A stretch of DNA of 10,726 bases from Gemmataceae bacterium (GTDB lineage Bacteria; Planctomycetota; Planctomycetia; Gemmatales; Gemmataceae), in the NCBI GenBank assembly GCA_025056835.1, contig JANWVS010000026.1, positions 1 through 10,726 on the forward strand, given 5' to 3'. The notes beneath the pieces are model-generated. The model saw nothing but the letters and a program-made list of their open reading frames with translations, was not told the DNA's origin and did not search any database. The position numbers and the translations under genes were made by a program. Below are positions 1-6,930 of the stretch, piece after piece. Within the stretch, counting starts at the first letter, position 1; each line of letters begins with the position of its first letter.

Positions 1-808
1 CGAAACAAATCGGCTGGGCGAGGTGGGGAAACGTGTCGGGGTTGCCGTGGGTCATGCCCATCCCGCCGCCCGCCAAGAGGTTGAAGCCGACCAGCCGGCC
101 TTGCTCCACGATGGCTAGAAATCCCATGTCCTGGGCGAAGAGGTCCACCGAATTGTCTTCAGGCAGGGCGAAGCCGATCTTGAATTTTCGCGGCAGGTAG
201 ACCTTACCGTAGATTGGCTCGCTCGCTGGGTCTTCGCCTCCCGCCACTTTCTCGCCGTCGAGCCAGATTTCGTGATACGCCCCCGAGCGCGGCGCGAAAT
301 GGGCTGCCAGCCGATCGGCATGTTCCTGCAAGGCAGCGTAGATGGGGCTGGCCAAGGGCAAGGGAACGGCCATGACGTTGCGATTGACGTCGCCGCAGGC
401 CCCCAGCGTGGTCAGCAAGCATTGATTGATGGCGACCAGTGTCGGCTTGAGGTTGCGTTTGAGCACACCGTGGAGCTGGATCCCCTGGCGCGCGGTGATG
501 CGCAAGGTGCCGTTGGCATAGCGGCCGGCGAGGTCGTCGAGGACCAGGTACTGAGAGGCGGTTACTTTCCCGCCCGGGATTTTGCAGCGGACCATGAAGC
601 AATAGGCCTTGCCGGCCCCTTCCCGACGCCGGTCTTTCCGCGCGTCGCGGTCGTCTTGCTGATAGAAGCCGTGGAATTTGATGAGCTGTTTGTCTTGATC
701 GTTGAAATGGTCCGTCGGCCGGGCCAACTCCTCGGCGATGGTGCCGCGGAGCTGGCGGCTATTTTCCTTGATAATCTCAACGGCGGAACGCTTGGGATCG
801 ACTGGCAT
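1..808 (-). CDS. cysI: Assimilatory sulfite reductase haemoprotein (beta subunit), 3'-truncated by window edge
   Basis: Reduces sulfite to sulfide with six electrons in cytoplasmic sulfur assimilation, using sirohaem coupled to a 4Fe-4S cluster. The 269 visible residues are the N-terminal half of a family usually about 550-600 long. Family marks are YCFMVRCKIPGG (69-80), LRITARQGIQLHGVLK (102-117), LGACGDVNRNV (135-145) and YLPRKFK (204-210). Arg74, Arg107, His113, Lys208 and Lys210 match the basic residues that hold sirohaem and sulfite in E. coli CysI. The cysteine motifs for the cluster lie beyond the window. ATG at 808 is chosen because the family N-terminus follows it directly; an in-frame GTG lies two codons upstream, and no clear ribosome site is visible. 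Ferredoxin-nitrite reductase is a related alternative, but GACGDVNRNV favours sulfite reductase. The electron donor (NADPH flavoprotein or ferredoxin) cannot be told from this half. Confidence 0.9.
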   Translation of the reverse strand, partial: MPVDPKRSAVEIIKENSRQLRGTIAEELARPTDHFNDQDKQLIKFHGFYQQDDRDARKDRRREGAGKAYCFMVRCKIPGGKVTASQYLVLDDLAGRYANGTLRITARQGIQLHGVLKRNLKPTLVAINQCLLTTLGACGDVNRNVMAVPLPLASPIYAALQEHADRLAAHFAPRSGAYHEIWLDGEKVAGGEDPASEPIYGKVYLPRKFKIGFALPEDNSVDLFAQDMGFLAIVEQGRLVGFNLLAGGGMGMTHGNPDTFPHLAQPICF

Positions 809-869
809 CGTCACTAGGTCTCGCGTGGGCGCTCGTGGTCGAAGCACGGCAACCGGAAAAGGCGCCGAC

Positions 870-899
870 ATTCTACGCCTGCCGGGGCTGCTGTGCCAG
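870..899 (-). promoter_or_regulatory. Candidate sigma70-like promoter for the sulfite reductase gene
   Basis: On the minus strand CTGGCA (899-894; 4 of 6 to TTGACA) is followed after 18 bases by TAGAAT (875-870; 5 of 6 to TATAAT). Transcription would start near 863, giving a leader of about 55 bases before the ATG at 808. The rest of the 809-1092 gap shows no gene, strong hairpin or repeat that I can support. The call is by consensus only. Confidence 0.3.
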
Positions 900-1092
900 C
901 CGTTTTTGCTGACCGTCGCGGTTCGGGCTACGGTGTCGATTGGGAAAACTGGCCAAGAAGATCTCGCCTGCCCCGGCCTGACGATTGGTTCCAGCGCTGC
1001 GTGGGGCCGACGACTCGTGCCGGGCCGTTGCCCATAAAGTTGCCGACGGCGAGCGACGATGTAGTTGGCGGCAGTTGAAAGGGCATCCTGGC

Positions 1093-1683
1093 ATGGCGAC
1101 ACCCACCACGACGGCTGCGGGGCAGCAACTTGGCTTTTTGACCATCGTCCAAGACCCCGCCGGACTGATCGGCGGCTATCTCGTCACGAATCTGTGGGGT
1201 AGACCGCTCGAATTCCGCCTGACCAGTCCGGTGCAACCGAATCGTGTCCAGCAGATCCTTTATGGCGACACGCTGCACAGTTACTTGTGCGGCGAACTGA
1301 TCGGCAAGTCGCTCGTGGACAAGGCGACGACCCCGGCCGTCTGGGTGCTGACCGACCAGCCGGCGGCCCTCGACCTGCGGCGGCGCGTGGCCGTACCCGT
1401 AAGCTTGTGGCTGCCGACGGCTCGGGCCGACCAGGCGGTGCCGCTGCCAGGCGCGGAAGAAGGCAGCGGCAAGGCACGGCTCGACGGAGCGGCGGCATCG
1501 TGTGCGTATGGCCTTGCCGTAGGTCGCGGCCTGTTTGGCCATCCGTCTTTTCCCGAGGATGTCGGCGTCGTCCAAGAAATCCTGGCGGCGTTGGGCCACT
1601 TTGATTTGGGCGAACCATTTCAGCGGATCCGCGAGGCCATCGGCGAAGCGCGGAGGATGGGCGTCGGCAAAGCAGCGGCCTGA
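1093..1683 (+). CDS. Conserved hypothetical protein, planctomycete-type (196 aa)
   Basis: Function unknown. The opening block, residues 13-95, has the look of a compact conserved domain: LGFLTIVQ (13-20), GLIGGYLVTNLWGRPLEF (24-41), PNRVQQILYGDTL (49-61) and GELIGKSLV (68-76). I remember similar openings in proteins annotated as hypothetical across planctomycetes. The middle, about 110-145, is rich in Ala, Gly and Pro and looks like a linker. A charged C-terminal helix region follows (155-192). No signal peptide, membrane segment or catalytic motif is visible, so the protein is probably cytoplasmic. ATG at 1093 is preferred over an in-frame upstream start at 985 because GAAAGGG (1077-1083) sits 9 bases before it and the conserved block starts just after it. 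It converges on the hydrolase gene with a 15-base gap. Confidence 0.8.
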   Translation: MATPTTTAAGQQLGFLTIVQDPAGLIGGYLVTNLWGRPLEFRLTSPVQPNRVQQILYGDTLHSYLCGELIGKSLVDKATTPAVWVLTDQPAALDLRRRVAVPVSLWLPTARADQAVPLPGAEEGSGKARLDGAAASCAYGLAVGRGLFGHPSFPEDVGVVQEILAALGHFDLGEPFQRIREAIGEARRMGVGKAAA

Positions 1684-1698
1684 GCCGGAGCGCGCGAC

Positions 1699-2505
1699 TT
1701 ACGATTTTACGCCGTCGAGCAGCGGCACGACGTTTCGCTTGAGGAATCCCGGCACGTAGGCGCCAAAATGGCCCCCGAAATGGCCCGCTTGAGCGTCGAT
1801 CCGTTGCCACGGGCGCTGGATCAGCTTCGGCTGTAACGCAAAGTCGCCAGGCTCCCACGCGACGTGAAAACCGGTGCGGCCGCTGGCGGGATGAAAATAG
1901 CGCCGATCCGTCGTGCCCAGCACGTGCGTAGCGCAGCCGAGATACCACCAGTCGTGGCGGCTGAAATAAACGTGTAAGCCGCGGTTGACGTTTCGCAGCG
2001 CCGGGCGGACGTCGTAGGTAGCGGAAACGGCCGGCGACAACAAAAATGCCCGTTCCACGATGCCCGGCGGCAAATGCTCCAAGGCCGACAGCACCACGGT
2101 CGAGCCGGCGCTGTGGCCCATCAGGTAAATCGGCACGTGAGGATGTTGCGCCGCATACGCGTCGACTTCCTCCGCCAGCCGCTTCCCCTGAGCCACGGCA
2201 TGGCGATAATCGAGTTGATCGGCCATCACGCGATACTTGCCGTGCGACCATTCGAAGGTAACGACATGAAACGGCAAGCGATCGCGTTCGAGCACGTCGC
2301 GCAGCGCCTTGGAGGTCGCCTTAAAATTGCCAGCGCCATCGGCGACAAAGACGACCCCATGAGCGGGCCCGTCGGCCACGGTCGTCGGCGGCAGCCGCCG
2401 CAGTACCAGGCAGCCGGGCAGCACCCCCAGGATGAGCAAGCCGAGCGGCAACCACGGCCAGCGCCTCCGACCCCCCCGCGGTTGCCTTCGAGGCCGGCGC
2501 ACCAC
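1699..2505 (-). CDS. Alpha/beta-hydrolase-fold protein with lipoprotein-like signal (268 aa)
   Basis: Probable envelope-anchored hydrolase or esterase of unknown substrate. The nucleophile elbow is GHSAG (130-134), with Ser132 as the likely nucleophile after strand VPIYLM. Asp185 in FSRHDWW and His242 or His246 in GHFGGHFG are the best acid and base candidates. The N-terminus is very Arg-rich (3-15), then a hydrophobic stretch (16-30) ends in LPGC with Cys32, a plausible lipobox; a plain signal anchor is the alternative. The start is uncertain: GTG at 2505 or the adjacent GTG at 2502 gives a normal-looking signal, and no ATG lies nearby. A much longer open frame to 2853 is rejected because it runs through the divergent DUF1571 gene. 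There is no obvious ribosome site. It shares a 111-base divergent intergenic region with DUF1571 and converges with the upstream hypothetical. Confidence 0.75.
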   Translation of the reverse strand: MVRRPRRQPRGGRRRWPWLPLGLLILGVLPGCLVLRRLPPTTVADGPAHGVVFVADGAGNFKATSKALRDVLERDRLPFHVVTFEWSHGKYRVMADQLDYRHAVAQGKRLAEEVDAYAAQHPHVPIYLMGHSAGSTVVLSALEHLPPGIVERAFLLSPAVSATYDVRPALRNVNRGLHVYFSRHDWWYLGCATHVLGTTDRRYFHPASGRTGFHVAWEPGDFALQPKLIQRPWQRIDAQAGHFGGHFGAYVPGFLKRNVVPLLDGVKS

Positions 2506-2547
2506 AGCGGCCAACCGCGCTGGTGCCTGGGGAGCGACAAGCTTGGA

Positions 2548-2577
2548 TTGACCGCGAGCGCCGGCGAACGGTACCCT
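2548..2577 (+). promoter_or_regulatory. Candidate sigma70-like promoter for the DUF1571 gene
   Basis: TTGACC (2548-2553; 5 of 6 to TTGACA) is followed after 18 bases by TACCCT (2572-2577; 3 of 6 to TATAAT). It lies in the divergent gap and would start transcription near 2584. AGGGGA (2603-2608) then sits 8 bases before the ATG at 2617. Confidence 0.4.
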
Positions 2578-2616
2578 AACAGGGCAAAGGAAGCTTCTCG
2601 GCAGGGGACCCCGGTC

Positions 2617-3546
2617 ATGCGTCGGATTCTCGTCGGCGGGTTGATTCTGGCGGCTGCCGCCGTCGCCATCTTGTTTTGGCACAGTCGGCCTCCCCGGGGC
2701 GACGACGACCCGCACAGGGACCCGGAAAAAGTCGCTTCCCCGACTTCCCTGGTTTTCACCGGCGACGCCCTGACTCGCCAACGCCTTCTGGGCGCCTTGG
2801 CCTTGGTTCCCGGACACGGCATTCCTGCTTCGTATCCGTGGGTATCGATTCATGAGATCGGCGACCGGGGGCTTTTCCCTTTAGAAGCCCTGCTGCATTA
2901 CGACCCGGTAGCGTTCCTGGAATCGTGTCAGGCGAAGTATCGTCGCGAAGTGACCGGCTACACCTGCACCTTTCGTAAGCAAGAACGGGTCAAGGGCAAG
3001 TTGCTCGACCCTGAAAAGATCGAAATCCATTTTCGCGAGAACCCGTTCGCCGTACACATGCACTTTCTGCAAGGCGGTTCGGCCCAGAAGGTAGTTTACC
3101 CCGATGGCGACAACTACGACAACCTCGCCGCTCGACCAAGATTCCCCAGTTTCTTTGCCGTTAGCCGCAAAATTGACGGTCCCGACGCCATGAAGGCCAG
3201 CCGCTTTCCCATCAACCAGTTTGGCATTGCCAAGGGGACCGAGAGCACGCTCGACAGCATGCGCCGCGCCCAGGCACGGGGGGCGTTGTATGTCCGCTAC
3301 GAAGGTGTGTTCAAAGTGCCCGAGTTGGGTGATCGCGCCTGCTACAAACTCGTCCGCACGCCTTACGTTCCCCCCGAAGAGGACGAGCTGAACGAACTCA
3401 CCTTGTACATCGATACTGAATATCTCCTGCAAACCGGCTCCGTGCTCAAGGACGTTCGGGGGGAATTGATTTCCGAGTATTACTTTCGCGACTTGCGCTT
3501 AAACCCCGAGTTCAACAAGGACCAATTCACGCGCAAGGCCCTGTGA
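2617..3546 (+). CDS. DUF1571-family exported protein (309 aa)
   Basis: Function not established. Residues 3-21 form a hydrophobic signal or anchor after Met-Arg-Arg, so the rest should lie outside the cytoplasm. The DUF1571 domain fills about 95-305: FLESCQAKYRREVTGYTCTF (100-119), KQERVKGKL (121-129), IEIHFRENPFAVHMHFL (135-151), an acidic turn YPDGDNYDN (161-169), LTLYIDTEYLL (261-271) and a closing YYFRDLRLNPEFNKDQF (288-304). The long amphipathic strands and the L-NP-F---F ending resemble LolA-like lipoprotein carriers, so a lipid- or lipoprotein-binding sheet is a reasonable inference, not a demonstrated role. Start choice rests on AGGGGA 8 bases upstream and on the signal; the open frame upstream to 2074 lies opposite the hydrolase and is ignored. 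It ends 7 bases from the convergent psuG stop. Confidence 0.85.
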   Translation: MRRILVGGLILAAAAVAILFWHSRPPRGDDDPHRDPEKVASPTSLVFTGDALTRQRLLGALALVPGHGIPASYPWVSIHEIGDRGLFPLEALLHYDPVAFLESCQAKYRREVTGYTCTFRKQERVKGKLLDPEKIEIHFRENPFAVHMHFLQGGSAQKVVYPDGDNYDNLAARPRFPSFFAVSRKIDGPDAMKASRFPINQFGIAKGTESTLDSMRRAQARGALYVRYEGVFKVPELGDRACYKLVRTPYVPPEEDELNELTLYIDTEYLLQTGSVLKDVRGELISEYYFRDLRLNPEFNKDQFTRKAL

Positions 3547-3553
3547 GCGTGCG

Positions 3554-4462
3554 TCACGTTTCGAGGCAGACGGCAATCTGAGCTGCGAGCCGGGCGTTGG
3601 CGACAACGAGGGCGTGGTTCGCCTTGAGAGTTTGGCCCTCGGTGATTTCGGCGATGCGGTTGAGCAAGAACGGCGTCAACTCTTTGCCGCGGACGCCGAT
3701 ACCCATCGCCTGCCGTTCCGCGACGCTCAACGCATTCAGGAACGAACCGGGATCGAGGGCAAGATGTCGTTCGATAGGCTGGGCGATGACTACGCCGGCG
3801 CCACCGAGCTCCCAATTGGCGCGCAACAGGTCCGCGGCCTGCCGTGGCGTGTCGACGCGGGCCGTGAGCCGCTCGCCGCTGGAGGTGACAAAAAAGGCGG
3901 GAAACTCCTCGGTGCCGTAACCTACCACCGGAATACCGTGCGTTTCGAGAATCTCGAGCGTCTTGGGAATATCCAGCACGCTTTTCGCGCCGGAACAGAC
4001 GACAGCGACCGGCGTCCTGGCCAACTCGGTGACGTCGGCCGAGATGTCCCAAGGGTTGTGCTCGCGATGGGCGCCGCCGATGCCGCCAGTGGCAAACAGT
4101 CGAATGCCGGCCCGGTGGGCCAAGAGCATGGTGGCGGCGACTGTCGTGGCGGCGCTGAGCTTCCGAGCGATGGCATAGGGCAAGTCGCGGCGGCTGGCTT
4201 TGAGGACGGCCCGGTTGCGGGCAATGCGCTCCAGCTCCGCGTCGTCCAAACCGATGACCGGGACGCCGTCCAACACGGCGATGGTCGCCGGCACCGCTCC
4301 GTGATGGCGGACCGCCGCTTCGGCCGCTTTGGCCGTTTCCAAATTCAACGGCCACGGCAAACCATGGGAAATGAGCGTCGATTCCAAGGCCACCACGGGC
4401 CGGCGCTGCCCCAGAGCCTCAGCCACTTCGGGTCGGATGCGCCAACTGAGAGAGCGATCCAT
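3554..4462 (-). CDS. psuG: Pseudouridine-5'-phosphate glycosidase (302 aa)
   Basis: Splits pseudouridine 5'-phosphate into uracil and ribose 5-phosphate, breaking the C-C glycosidic bond in the second step of pseudouridine salvage. The whole family pattern is present: VVALESTLISHGLP (23-36), SRRDLPYAIA (90-99), ATTVAATM (105-112), FATGGIGGAHR (123-133), WDISADVTELA (138-148), VVCSGAKSVLDI (154-165) and GKELTPFLL (259-267). From memory of the E. coli enzyme, Glu27, Lys88, Asp143 (metal), Lys160 and Asn282 match its active-site set, so it should be active. Length is normal. ATG at 4462 is preferred; an in-frame TTG at 4516 would add 18 residues not typical of the family. No pseudouridine kinase gene (psuK) or nucleoside transporter gene is next to it in this window, unlike the common psuK-psuG pairing. 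It converges on DUF1571 with a 7-base gap. Confidence 0.93.
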   Translation of the reverse strand: MDRSLSWRIRPEVAEALGQRRPVVALESTLISHGLPWPLNLETAKAAEAAVRHHGAVPATIAVLDGVPVIGLDDAELERIARNRAVLKASRRDLPYAIARKLSAATTVAATMLLAHRAGIRLFATGGIGGAHREHNPWDISADVTELARTPVAVVCSGAKSVLDIPKTLEILETHGIPVVGYGTEEFPAFFVTSSGERLTARVDTPRQAADLLRANWELGGAGVVIAQPIERHLALDPGSFLNALSVAERQAMGIGVRGKELTPFLLNRIAEITEGQTLKANHALVVANARLAAQIAVCLET

Positions 4463-4534
4463 GAGACGTCCCGCCGACGGTCGCCAAGCGGCGTCCGAAA
4501 TCGTTGCACTTATCAAGACAGGTCCCCCGCCGCC

Positions 4535-4562
4535 ATGCTACCAGACTTTGCCAATTCTTCAA
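4535..4562 (-). promoter_or_regulatory. Candidate promoter for psuG
   Basis: On the minus strand TTGAAG (4562-4557) and TAGCAT (4540-4535) are each 4 of 6 to consensus, with a 16-base spacer. Transcription would begin near 4528, about 65 bases before the ATG at 4462 and also just before the alternative TTG at 4516, so it does not settle the start. Confidence 0.3.
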
Positions 4563-4661
4563 GTTGCCGGCCGCGGTCGCCACTTTTTGCACGGCTGCGA
4601 CGGCGAACTGAGAAGGCGAACGGCCGCCGCGAAAATTCTCGGAAAATATAAAAAATACTTA

Positions 4662-4690
4662 TTGAAAGTTGCTCTTCAGCTGCCTACCAT
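4662..4690 (+). promoter_or_regulatory. Candidate sigma70-like promoter for the small BON gene
   Basis: TTGAAA (4662-4667; 5 of 6) and TACCAT (4685-4690; 4 of 6) have the ideal 17-base spacing. The block just upstream (4631-4666) is strikingly A/T-rich for this GC-rich window and could act as an UP-type element. The leader to the ATG at 4805 would be about 108 bases. This is the best promoter match in the window. Confidence 0.5.
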
Positions 4691-4788
4691 AAACGGTGTC
4701 CACGAGGCATGGAACCAGCGCGCCTTGGAAGGCATCTTGCCCGAAGCGAGGTTGTTTCGGTAGCCGAGGTGCGCCGTGCCAAGACCCT

Positions 4789-4795
4789 GAAGGAG
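4789..4795 (+). promoter_or_regulatory. Ribosome binding site deciding the start of the small BON gene
   Basis: GAAGGAG lies 9 bases before ATG 4805. The same frame is open upstream to an ATG at 4709, but that site has no comparable ribosome signal, so the short form is the real one. Confidence 0.65.
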
Positions 4796-4804
4796 CACCA
4801 CGTC

Positions 4805-5020
4805 ATGGCGACCGCCACGTTGATGACACAAGCCGCCCACGCCCTCAACCGCAGTTTGCATCCCGCTCTGAGGCACTTGAGTGTCGAAGAGACCGACGAC
4901 AGCCTCATCATCTCCGGCCGAGTGGGGAGCTATTACCTCAAGCAGCTGGCACAGGAGACGTTGATGCCGGTGCGCGGCGATCGACAGCTGGTCAATCGCG
5001 TTTGTGTGGAAACGCGCTGA
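4805..5020 (+). CDS. Small stand-alone BON-domain protein (71 aa)
   Basis: Almost the whole protein is one BON-like module: an N-terminal helix (8-24), LSVEETDDSLIISGRV (25-40) forming the two strands around Gly38, helix SYYLKQLAQETLMPV (42-56), and a final strand RQLVNRVCVE (60-69). BON domains in OsmY and related proteins are thought to bind membranes or ligands; here the role is unknown. No signal peptide or membrane segment is visible, so it is predicted to stay in the cytoplasm, unlike most BON proteins, which are exported or joined to other domains. A strong ribosome site and a good promoter precede it. It converges on the cyclase gene with a 54-base gap. The short length leaves some doubt about the fold, but the translation signals make a real gene likely. 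Confidence 0.78.
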   Translation: MATATLMTQAAHALNRSLHPALRHLSVEETDDSLIISGRVGSYYLKQLAQETLMPVRGDRQLVNRVCVETR

Positions 5021-5052
5021 CGCAGCGTCGGCAGCGTCGCTGGTCGTGCGAG

Positions 5053-5069
5053 GCCGCCGACCGGGCGGC
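5053..5069. terminator. Small GC hairpin between convergent BON and cyclase genes
   Basis: GCCGCC (5053-5058) and GGCGGC (5064-5069) form a perfect 6-base-pair stem around a 5-base loop in the 54-base gap between two stops. It could slow polymerase from either side, but no T-run follows in either direction, so a standard intrinsic terminator is not shown. Confidence 0.3.
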
Positions 5070-5074
5070 GCCGG

Positions 5075-6883
5075 TCATTTACCCGGCAGAGTCCAGACAG
5101 GGTCGAATCGTTCCGGTTCCTCGACCAACCCCTGAACGGCGCGAGCCATGAGCACGTAGGCCGGGCCGTCGTCGGGGAACTCGGGCAGCAAATTACCAAG
5201 AATCCGAACCGCTTGGCGGAAGTCTTTTCGTTCGAACTCTGCCAAGGCCGCTTCATATTGCCTACGCAATTCCGACCAACGCGGTTGCTCCGGAGGCACC
5301 AGTTCGTAAACAGCCACCGGTTCGACGATGTTGACCACCCGGATTTGCCCTAGCCGCCGCGTGGTGAAGCCGCCTCCGGACTGAACGTGCGTCTGTCCCG
5401 TAATCAGCACCGAGGTCTTCCAAAACTTGTTGGCGCCCTGGACCCGGCTGGCCAGGTTGACGTGGTTGCCGCGCGGACCATATTTGAATTTGACCGCGGA
5501 GCCGATGTTGCCCACCACCGCCGGCCCCGTGTTGATCCCGATGGTCAGGCGAATTTCCTCGCCTAGTTCGCGGCGCCAGCGGTCGTTCAAGGCCGGCAAG
5601 CGTCCGAGCATGTCGATGGCGGCGCGGCAGGCACGGGCAGCGTGATCCGGATGCTCGTCCGGTGCTCCCCACATCGCCATCAATTCATCCCCCACGTAAT
5701 CAACCAGCACGCCCTCTTGCTTCAAGACGCACTCCGACATCGCTCCCAGCACGTCGTTGGTCCAGGCAACGATCCGCGTGGCTGGCAAACGCTCGCTGAT
5801 CCGGCTGAAGCCGCGAATATCGCAGAACAGGACCGTGACCACGGCTTCCCGGCCGGTGAGCAATTCCGGCTCGGCCAGCAAGCGCCGCGACAGGCTCGGC
5901 GTAAAATACTGCTCGAACTGCACCCGCGTTCGTAAGGCAGCCTGTTCCTGCTCGACGCGGGCCAGTCCCGCCGCGACGCCGCTGGCCAGCAACTCCACCA
6001 GGTTCGCCTCAAGCTGCGTGATCGGCTTCAGACCGGTTCCCTTACTGACGCGGTCGCCGTACAAGACGCCGATCACTTCTCCCCTGGCGTCGAGGATCGG
6101 CGCCGCCACCAGGGCCTTGACATGCAGCAGGCTCGCCGTCGCCGCCGCCTGCGGCAATTCCCAGAAAGTCCGCTTTTCGCGAACAATCAAGTCGAGAATG
6201 CGGCGGCTTCCCTGGGCGTCGGCGCTGGTGGCTTCCCCACGCTTGGTAGCAAGCGCCTGGAGCCGCCAGGTCGCACCGTCGCGCAGCAAGACCCGGCAGC
6301 TATCGAGTCCGACCAGGTCCACCACGGCTTGGGCCGCCCGCTGGAAAAAGTCCGACGACCCTGCGGCGCTTTGCAACACCCCCATGGCGCTGCGCAGCCA
6401 CTTGACCATCCCGTCGACATCGACTTGGCCTTCGCTTAACAACGCCGCGATCGGCTCCATCAGCTCGACGCGCTGAAACGGCACCATCGTCGCTTGCGGC
6501 AGCGACTGGACCTCGGTCGGCATGCCGGTAGAGCGAATTTTCACCGCCCGATTCTCGATCAGCAGCGTCACCGGTTGGGGAACGGTGATGGAGCTCTCAG
6601 GATTGACGACGGCACCTTGCTCGAGGTGAAGCGGCACGCGATTGCTGATGTTGGTGAGCGTCACTTCACCATCAGCCAGCGGCTCGACGCGCACGTAACG
6701 CCGGGGAACGCGGTCTTCTTCCAGCCTGGCAACGATCAGCCGCGCTACGGGACCATCGACCTTCAACTGATAAGGCGCCGGCTCGCCGCGATCCTGTCGG
6801 CCGACTTCGATCAAACCGGCAAAGCCGGTCATGAAGACCGGTTTGCGGTTTTCGAACACCTGAATTTCCCACGATAGGTTCAT
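5075..6883 (-). CDS. FHA-like/GAF/class III nucleotidyl cyclase (602 aa)
   Basis: Predicted cytoplasmic sensor enzyme making a cyclic nucleotide from a nucleoside triphosphate. Residues 1-120 look like a degenerate FHA domain (VGRQ at 27-30, NISNRVPLHL at 78-87). A GAF domain spans about 165-310 (SCRVLLRDG, VAAPILDARGEVIGVLYGD). A helical linker, 308-345, leads to the cyclase domain, about 346-530. Metal ligands Asp355 (FCDIRGFS) and Asp399 (VGDELMAMWG) and the transition-state pair Asn476 and Arg480 (NHVNLASR) are all present. The two base-selecting positions are unusual: Asp395 where adenylate cyclases have Lys, and Gly469 where they have Asp or Thr. A short C-terminal helical repeat, like one TPR, follows (536-585). 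The ATG is secure because a stop codon in frame lies just upstream. The gene diverges from the cytochrome gene across only 47 bases. Adenylate cyclase is the usual label, but the true product is open. Confidence 0.9.
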   Translation of the reverse strand: MNLSWEIQVFENRKPVFMTGFAGLIEVGRQDRGEPAPYQLKVDGPVARLIVARLEEDRVPRRYVRVEPLADGEVTLTNISNRVPLHLEQGAVVNPESSITVPQPVTLLIENRAVKIRSTGMPTEVQSLPQATMVPFQRVELMEPIAALLSEGQVDVDGMVKWLRSAMGVLQSAAGSSDFFQRAAQAVVDLVGLDSCRVLLRDGATWRLQALATKRGEATSADAQGSRRILDLIVREKRTFWELPQAAATASLLHVKALVAAPILDARGEVIGVLYGDRVSKGTGLKPITQLEANLVELLASGVAAGLARVEQEQAALRTRVQFEQYFTPSLSRRLLAEPELLTGREAVVTVLFCDIRGFSRISERLPATRIVAWTNDVLGAMSECVLKQEGVLVDYVGDELMAMWGAPDEHPDHAARACRAAIDMLGRLPALNDRWRRELGEEIRLTIGINTGPAVVGNIGSAVKFKYGPRGNHVNLASRVQGANKFWKTSVLITGQTHVQSGGGFTTRRLGQIRVVNIVEPVAVYELVPPEQPRWSELRRQYEAALAEFERKDFRQAVRILGNLLPEFPDDGPAYVLMARAVQGLVEEPERFDPVWTLPGK

Positions 6884-6930
6884 GACGCCATCTTACACCC
6901 AAGGCCGGCGAAGTTGAATAGGATGCCACC

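Noticed and set aside
272..817. Long open frame on the plus strand (181 codons)
   Set aside because: It is opposite the sulfite reductase gene, whose conserved motifs are unmistakable; the plus-strand product has no domain character. It is a GC-rich shadow.
870..900. Sigma54 promoter (TGGCAC) upstream of the sulfite reductase gene
   Set aside because: TGGCAC occurs on the minus strand at 898-893, but no TTGC element follows at the required spacing.
1184..2251. Long minus-strand open frame (355 codons)
   Set aside because: The product is Arg/Pro/Ala-rich and covers both the plus-strand hypothetical and the hydrolase in another frame; a typical high-GC artefact.
2074..2616. N-terminal extension of the DUF1571 gene
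   Set aside because: It lies opposite the conserved hydrolase core, and the signal peptide plus ribosome site place the start at 2617.
2506..2853. N-terminal extension of the hydrolase to an ATG at 2853
   Set aside because: It would overlap the start and signal region of the divergent DUF1571 gene, and the added residues are low in complexity and lie before an otherwise normal lipoprotein signal.
3480..4651. Open frames on both strands overlapping psuG
   Set aside because: Only the frame 3554-4462 minus carries PsuG motifs; the others are compositionally biased shadows.
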